A DNA stretch of 9,352 nucleotides from contig CAZYTO010000233.1 in the NCBI GenBank assembly GCA_964650405.1, positions 1 through 9,352 of the forward strand, in the 5' to 3' direction. The stretch comes from CAZYTO01 sp964650405. Lineage in GTDB: Bacteria > Acidobacteriota > Thermoanaerobaculia > Gp7-AA8. Each line of letters opens with the position of its first letter. Positions within the stretch are counted from its first letter, which is position 1. Under the pieces are notes generated by a model. It did not search any database, was not told where the DNA came from, and worked only from the letters and a program-made list of their open reading frames with translations. A program made the position numbers and the translations under genes. Positions 5,642 to 9,352 of this stretch are shown piece after piece.

Positions 5642-6060
5642 TTCACGACCGGGACGACGTCATTGAGGATCCAGAGCGGCCCGACGAGCAGGTGGAGGAT
5701 GTTGGTCAGGAAGGCCGGCGATTTCTTCTCGTAGACGCTGTGGCCGACGAACTGGAAGATCCAGCCGAGGACGAAGAGGGCCACGTTGGGCCAGAGGGGA
5801 ATCCACGCGCCGGCGAAGTACATGGCGGCGGAGATGAGCAGCATGACCAGGGCCAGCCGCCACTCCAGCATGAGGTAGACGACTTCCGCGACGGCGATGA
5901 GGAGCATGGCGGCATTCACCGGGCCGTACACCGGCACGCGGACGAGCATGCCGATGAGCGTGAGCATGATCAGCGGGATGCCGAGGCGGTGGAAGAGCTT
6001 GTTGCCCTTGGTCTGATGATGTGAGGCGTAGTCGGCAAAGAGGGAGCGGATGTCGCGCAT
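5638..6060 (-). CDS. DUF962 / Mpo1-like membrane protein
   Basis: A 140-residue integral membrane protein of the DUF962 (YGL010w/Mpo1) family. Yeast Mpo1 is an Fe(II)-dependent dioxygenase that acts on 2-hydroxy fatty acids in alpha-oxidation; whether bacterial members do the same is not settled by sequence alone. Two family signatures are intact: YASHHQTKGNKLFHRLGIPL (11-30) and FQFVGHSVYEKKSPAFLTN (102-120), followed by ILHLLVGPLW. The histidines at 14, 15, 24, 107 and 123 are candidates for the iron site. Hydrophobic segments lie around 27-42, 47-65, 69-86 and 91-106. It is full length, from ATG 6060, with no strong Shine-Dalgarno, and overlaps the SRPBCC gene by 4 bp, so the two are a coupled pair. 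Confidence 0.92.
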   Translation of the reverse strand: MRDIRSLFADYASHHQTKGNKLFHRLGIPLIMLTLIGMLVRVPVYGPVNAAMLLIAVAEVVYLMLEWRLALVMLLISAAMYFAGAWIPLWPNVALFVLGWIFQFVGHSVYEKKSPAFLTNILHLLVGPLWILNDVVPVVK

Positions 6061-6129
6061 TGGTACAGCTTAACGCTGGCGGGCGAACGGCGAGAGGAGC
6101 GGTGCGGGAAAAGGCAGCCTGTCGCCGCA

Positions 6130-6149
6130 GCCCGCGTCACGCGCCGGGC
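6130..6149. terminator. GC-rich hairpin between the secreted-protein and DUF962 genes
   Basis: GCCCG and CGGGC arms enclose a partly paired centre (with one bulge) between the stop of the secreted-protein gene (6196) and the start of the DUF962 gene (6060). On the minus strand only a short broken T run (CTTTTCC, near 6110-6116) lies downstream, about 14 nt past the stem, so it is at best a weak intrinsic terminator separating the two units. Confidence 0.25.
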
Positions 6150-6152
6150 ATT

Positions 6153-6190
6153 CCCCCTCGCCCTTCATCCCATCGCCCCTCGCCCTTTTG
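6153..6190. repeat. Degenerate 7-8-bp array (CTCGCCC words)
   Basis: Units CTCGCCC, TTCATCCC, ATCGCCC, CTCGCCC and TTTTGCCC follow each other just downstream of the secreted-protein stop. CCCCTCGCCCTT is exact at 6154-6165 and 6176-6187. The word is the complement of GGGCGAG seen at 1193 and 2360, so it belongs to the same dispersed family. The rest of the 6061-6195 spacer holds related G-rich words (6078-6100) and no recognisable promoter. Confidence 0.65.
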
Positions 6191-6195
6191 CCCGG

Positions 6196-6948
6196 TCACC
6201 GCGCGGTGTACACCACAGACAGCGAGTTGCCGACGACCTTGCCGACGGCCGTGGCACGGTTGCTTTGCTCGACCCGCGTGGCATAAAGGCGGTCTCCGGC
6301 CGCGGCGATCTCCCACCGCTCCTTCCGGAGGTTGGCCGCTTTGACGAAGAGCACGGAAGCGGAGTAGTCGGAGTCGCGCTCGGCGGCGAGGGGAAGGCCA
6401 TCCGGCGTCATCCAGACGCGGAGCTCGATCTTCGGAGCGTTCACGAAGCGGCTGCGCGTTCCGGCCAGGGTCGGTTTCACACTGATGCGCAGGAGCGTGG
6501 CGGCCTTGCCTCCGGAGATCGACGGCGTCTCCTGGACCAGGACGGCTCCTTCCAGATCGTTCAGCAACATCGAGGCGACGTCGGTCGCGTCGATGATGTC
6601 GAAGACGGTCAGGGCGACCATCGCCGTGCGGGTAGGAGTAGGGTTCTCGGCATTGCGCTTCTTGCTTTCGGCCTCACTCTCGGCGGCGCCGAGCGCGCTG
6701 GGCGGCACGCGGATGAGCATTCCAGCCGGGCCGAATTCGACCTCGAAGCTTGTCGTCCCTCCGCGAGACTCCGCCACATCCTCGGATTCGCTGTTCACCC
6801 GAAGGGATGCCGAGGCCGCGAAGGGAGCCTTCGCCGGAAAGCGTCGCAGCGTCGCGCGCAGATCCGACAGCGAATCTCCCGCCGCGGGAACGGCCAGGAC
6901 CAATGCAGCGATGCATGGATGAACCAGCAGCCGGATTCGACGAGACAT
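6196..6948 (-). CDS. Secreted protein of unknown function
   Basis: A 250-residue protein I do not recognise. It has a typical Sec signal peptide: a basic start (MSRRIRLLVHP), a hydrophobic core (about 12-21) and a likely signal peptidase I site near VPAAG-DS (24/25). Cys12 is inside the core without a lipobox, so it is not an obvious lipoprotein. The mature part alternates short hydrophobic strands with polar turns (for example FEVEFGPAGMLIRVPPSA, 68-85; IELRVWMTPDGLPLAAERD, about 174-192), suggesting a beta-rich periplasmic fold. There is a charged linker near 90-105 (ESEAESKKRNAENPTPT). A distant LolA/LolB-like fold would fit the strand pattern but no diagnostic motif is seen. The start ATG 6948 is well fixed by GGAGGT 5 nt upstream. 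It is divergent from the kinase gene, 171 bp away. Confidence 0.85.
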   Translation of the reverse strand: MSRRIRLLVHPCIAALVLAVPAAGDSLSDLRATLRRFPAKAPFAASASLRVNSESEDVAESRGGTTSFEVEFGPAGMLIRVPPSALGAAESEAESKKRNAENPTPTRTAMVALTVFDIIDATDVASMLLNDLEGAVLVQETPSISGGKAATLLRISVKPTLAGTRSRFVNAPKIELRVWMTPDGLPLAAERDSDYSASVLFVKAANLRKERWEIAAAGDRLYATRVEQSNRATAVGKVVGNSLSVVYTAR

Positions 6949-6953
6949 CGAAT

Positions 6954-6959
6954 ACCTCC
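6954..6959 (-). promoter_or_regulatory. Strong ribosome binding site of the secreted-protein gene
   Basis: GGAGGT on the minus strand is 5 nt before ATG 6948. It is the best Shine-Dalgarno in the window and implies high translation relative to its neighbours, most of which have weak or no such site. Confidence 0.85.
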
Positions 6960-7119
6960 GTCAATGCCAGACGCTACCTGATTCTCCGCGGGCTCACCAC
7001 AGTTTCATTGGCGGTTGAGAGGTTGCTGACGCGCCGGTTACTCGGTTGCTGGCTGCACCGTTACGTCTCCGGTCAACGCGAAGGGCTCTCGTGAGGAACG
7101 GATCACGTACCATGGCGCC
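6960..7119. other. Divergent spacer between secreted-protein and kinase genes
   Basis: This region must hold promoters for both divergent genes, but I see no good -35/-10 pair on either strand. It contains loosely repeated GGTT words (GGTTGAG, AGGTTGC, GGTTACT; GGTTGCTG at 7021-7028 and 7044-7051) resembling a worn heptamer array. A small inverted repeat, CGTGA (7090-7094) with TCACG (7103-7107), lies 12 bp before the kinase start and might be an operator or an mRNA hairpin. No RNA gene is apparent. Confidence 0.4.
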
Positions 7120-9352
7120 GTGACCGAGCGCATCGGCCCGTATCGCATCGTTCGCAAGCTGGGCGAAGGAGGGATGGGTGTGGTCTTCGTGGCCGAGGAC
7201 GAGCGGCTGCACCGCGAGGTGGCCATCAAGACCATCCGCGACTCAGTCGACTCCTCGGCGCGGGAGCGCTTCTTCCGCGAGGCGCGCGCCGCGGCCAGTC
7301 TCAGCCATCCCAACGTCTGCCAGCTCTTCGACATCGGGGATGAAGACGGGAAGCCGTTCCTGGTCATGGAGCTCCTGGAAGGCGAATCGCTGGCGCGGCG
7401 CCTGACCCGCGGCGCCCTGCCGTTCGCCGAAGCGGTCAACATCACGCTCGGCGTCCTCACCGCGCTCGAAGCCTTGCACGGCCGCGGCTTCATCCATCGC
7501 GACCTCAAGCCCTCCAACGTCTTCCTCACCGCCCACGGCGTGAAAGTGCTCGATTTCGGCCTGGCCCGGGAGACGCAGTCCCGCGTCTCGCCGGACGCCA
7601 CCACCCTCCGGCCGGGAGGCGAATCGCCGCTCACGCTAAGCGGCATGATCGTCGGCACGCCGCGCTACATGGCGCCGGAACAGCTCATGGCCTCCCCTGC
7701 CGACGCGCGGAGCGACGTCTTTGCCGCCGGGGTGCTGCTGTACGAGATGATCAGCGGCAAGCCGCCGTTCGACAACGACAACGCCATGCAGCTCTTCCAC
7801 GCGGTGGTGTACGAGACGCCGCCCAACCTGGCCGGCTCCGCCGCCATCAACGCCCTCAACCGGATCATCCACCGGGCCATGGCCAAGCGTGCCGACGATC
7901 GCTACGTCTCGGCGGCGGCCATGGCCGACGACCTGCGCCAGGTGCTGCTCATCTCCGACTCGGCGTCGCCGGTCATCGCCCGCCGCGTTACGCGCCTCAT
8001 CGCCCTTCCCCTGCGCATTCTGCGGCCCGATCCGGAGACGGACTTCCTGGCCCAGGCCATCCCCGAAGCGATCACCACCTCGCTGGCCGGCGTGACCTCG
8101 CTGATCGTCCGCTCGTCGATGGCGGCAATTCGCTACGGGCCGGCGGCCGATCCGAAAGCCCTGGCCGAGGAAGCGGACGTGGACATCGCCCTGACCGGCA
8201 CGATCCTCCGCGCCGGGGAGCAGATCCGCGTCACAACGCAGCTCGTGGAGGTACCGTCGGGGACGGTCGTCTCATCGCTGTCATCGCAGGCGACCATGTC
8301 CGACCTCTTCGAGCTCCAGGACCGTCTGACGCAGCGGATCGTGGAATCGCTCGAGCTCCCGCTCACCGAGCGCGAAGCGCGTCTGGTCCGGCGCGACGTC
8401 CCGGCCACGCCGCGGGCGCACGAGTTCTACCTGCGGGCCGGGCAGCAGGGAGAGTCTCCCGAGGCCTGGGAAGTGGCGCGCGACCTCTACCTCCGCGCCG
8501 TCGATGAAGATCCGCGCTACGCGCCGGCCTGGGGACGCCTGGCCCGCATCTACCTCCTCCTCGGCAAGTACGGCGGCAGCTCCGCGCGCGACTACGCCCT
8601 CTCCGAGTCCGCGGCGCGGCGGGCGCTCGACCTCAACCCCGAGCTGGCCATCGCCCACTACGCCTACGCGCAGCTCGAAGCCTCGACCGGAAGGGCCCGC
8701 GAGTCCATGCTGCGCATGCTCGAGCTGGTGCAGCGCGGCACCAACGACCCTTCCGTCTATGCCGCGCTCGTCACCGTGTGCCGCTTCTGCGGTCTCCTGG
8801 AAGCCTCGGTCGCGGCACACGAGCAGGCCAAACAGCTCGATCCGCACGCTTCGACCAGCGCGGCACACACGTACTGGATGCTCGGTCGTTACGACGAGGC
8901 GCTGGCGGCGGTCGATCCCGACCGCGACTTCGGCGATGCAGCGTTCATCCACGAATCACGGGGAGACATGCAGGCCGCCGTTGCCGTGTTCGAAGACCGC
9001 CGGCGCCGCCTCCTGGCCACGGGCTCGAAGAGCGCTGCCGGAAACTTCCGCATCTTCGAGGCCTTCCAGGCGTCGATCCTGGGCGACCGCGAGAAGACCA
9101 CCAGGATGTTCAATGAGTTTCGGGATTTCCCCGACCCGGAAGGGCTCTACTATGGCGCCCGGTCGCTGGCCCACGTCGGCGAAATCGAAATCGCCATCGA
9201 GCTCTTCGAGCGTGCCGAGTCGGGCGGCTTCTATTGCTTCCCCTTCTTCATGCGCGACGCCTGGCTCGACAACCTCCGCGGCCTCCCCCGCTTCAGCGAG
9301 GCCTTGCGGGGCGCCGAGAAGAAGTGGCGCGACGCGCAGCGGGCGTTCGAGG
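7120..9352 (+). CDS. Ser/Thr protein kinase with TolB/FlgO-like region and TPR-like repeats (3' end beyond window)
   Basis: Partial protein, 744 residues to the edge. The kinase domain (about 6-278) is complete: glycine loop GEGGMG (15-20), VAIK Lys37, helix-C Glu54, HRDLKPSN (126-133, catalytic Asp128), DFG (145-147), GTPRYMAPE (179-187) and DARSDVFAAGVLLYEM. It therefore should be active. Residues about 288-415 (RPDPETDFLAQAIPEAITTS, then IALTGTILRAGEQIRVTTQL) match the TolB-N/FlgO-like segment found before TPRs in bacterial adenylate cyclases and kinases. From about 428 helical TPR-like repeats run to the edge (YLRAVDEDPRYAPAWGRLA and similar). No transmembrane segment joins kinase and C-terminal region, so it looks cytosolic, unlike most PknB-type kinases. 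GTG 7120 is the only start in frame after the stop at 7027; no clear Shine-Dalgarno. The substrate is unknown. Confidence 0.95.
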   Translation, partial: MTERIGPYRIVRKLGEGGMGVVFVAEDERLHREVAIKTIRDSVDSSARERFFREARAAASLSHPNVCQLFDIGDEDGKPFLVMELLEGESLARRLTRGALPFAEAVNITLGVLTALEALHGRGFIHRDLKPSNVFLTAHGVKVLDFGLARETQSRVSPDATTLRPGGESPLTLSGMIVGTPRYMAPEQLMASPADARSDVFAAGVLLYEMISGKPPFDNDNAMQLFHAVVYETPPNLAGSAAINALNRIIHRAMAKRADDRYVSAAAMADDLRQVLLISDSASPVIARRVTRLIALPLRILRPDPETDFLAQAIPEAITTSLAGVTSLIVRSSMAAIRYGPAADPKALAEEADVDIALTGTILRAGEQIRVTTQLVEVPSGTVVSSLSSQATMSDLFELQDRLTQRIVESLELPLTEREARLVRRDVPATPRAHEFYLRAGQQGESPEAWEVARDLYLRAVDEDPRYAPAWGRLARIYLLLGKYGGSSARDYALSESAARRALDLNPELAIAHYAYAQLEASTGRARESMLRMLELVQRGTNDPSVYAALVTVCRFCGLLEASVAAHEQAKQLDPHASTSAAHTYWMLGRYDEALAAVDPDRDFGDAAFIHESRGDMQAAVAVFEDRRRRLLATGSKSAAGNFRIFEAFQASILGDREKTTRMFNEFRDFPDPEGLYYGARSLAHVGEIEIAIELFERAESGGFYCFPFFMRDAWLDNLRGLPRFSEALRGAEKKWRDAQRAFE

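Noticed and set aside
7112..7123. ATG at 7112 as the kinase start
   Set aside because: It is out of frame and meets TGA after three codons (ATG GCG CCG TGA); the kinase frame starts at GTG 7120.

Overview
The window looks like chromosomal DNA from a high-G+C soil or sediment bacterium, most plausibly an Acidobacteriota lineage such as Vicinamibacteria. This is an inference from family content and gene style: a Ser/Thr kinase fused to a TolB/FlgO-like region and TPR-like repeats, GlgE, a DUF962/Mpo1-like membrane protein, a one-domain response regulator, frequent GTG/TTG starts, and repetitive short spacers. I see no rRNA, tRNA, transposase, phage or CRISPR feature.

Layout: eight genes lie on the minus strand and one on the plus strand. 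From the left edge, read along +: glgE (N-terminal part, cut by the edge), a heptamer array, an unrecognised membrane protein, a second heptamer block, a single-domain response regulator, rtcB (RNA ligase), arsM (arsenite methyltransferase) with its leader array and a clear promoter carrying nested palindromes, an SRPBCC protein overlapping by 4 bp with a DUF962/Mpo1-like protein, another C-rich array, a secreted protein of unknown function, a 171-bp divergent spacer, and the kinase, which runs off the right edge.

Transcription units I infer on the minus strand: (1) secreted protein 6948-6196, with a very good Shine-Dalgarno; (2) DUF962 then SRPBCC, translationally coupled; (3) arsM, rtcB and response regulator, read from the promoter at 5160-5132, with gaps of 40 and 44 bp; (4) the membrane protein; (5) glgE. 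The joining of arsM, rtcB and the regulator is inferred from spacing only.

Two things stand out. First, most spacers longer than about 35 bp contain a degenerate tandem array with a unit of 7 (sometimes 8) bp, each with its own word, and two of these arrays flank the unknown membrane-protein gene in inverted orientation. Second, the arsM promoter has near-consensus -35 and -10 boxes with 17-bp spacing. A 7+7 palindrome fills the spacer and two ATTCG-N6-CGAAT palindromes 33 bp apart cover the two boxes, which is a strong candidate for a cooperative repressor site.
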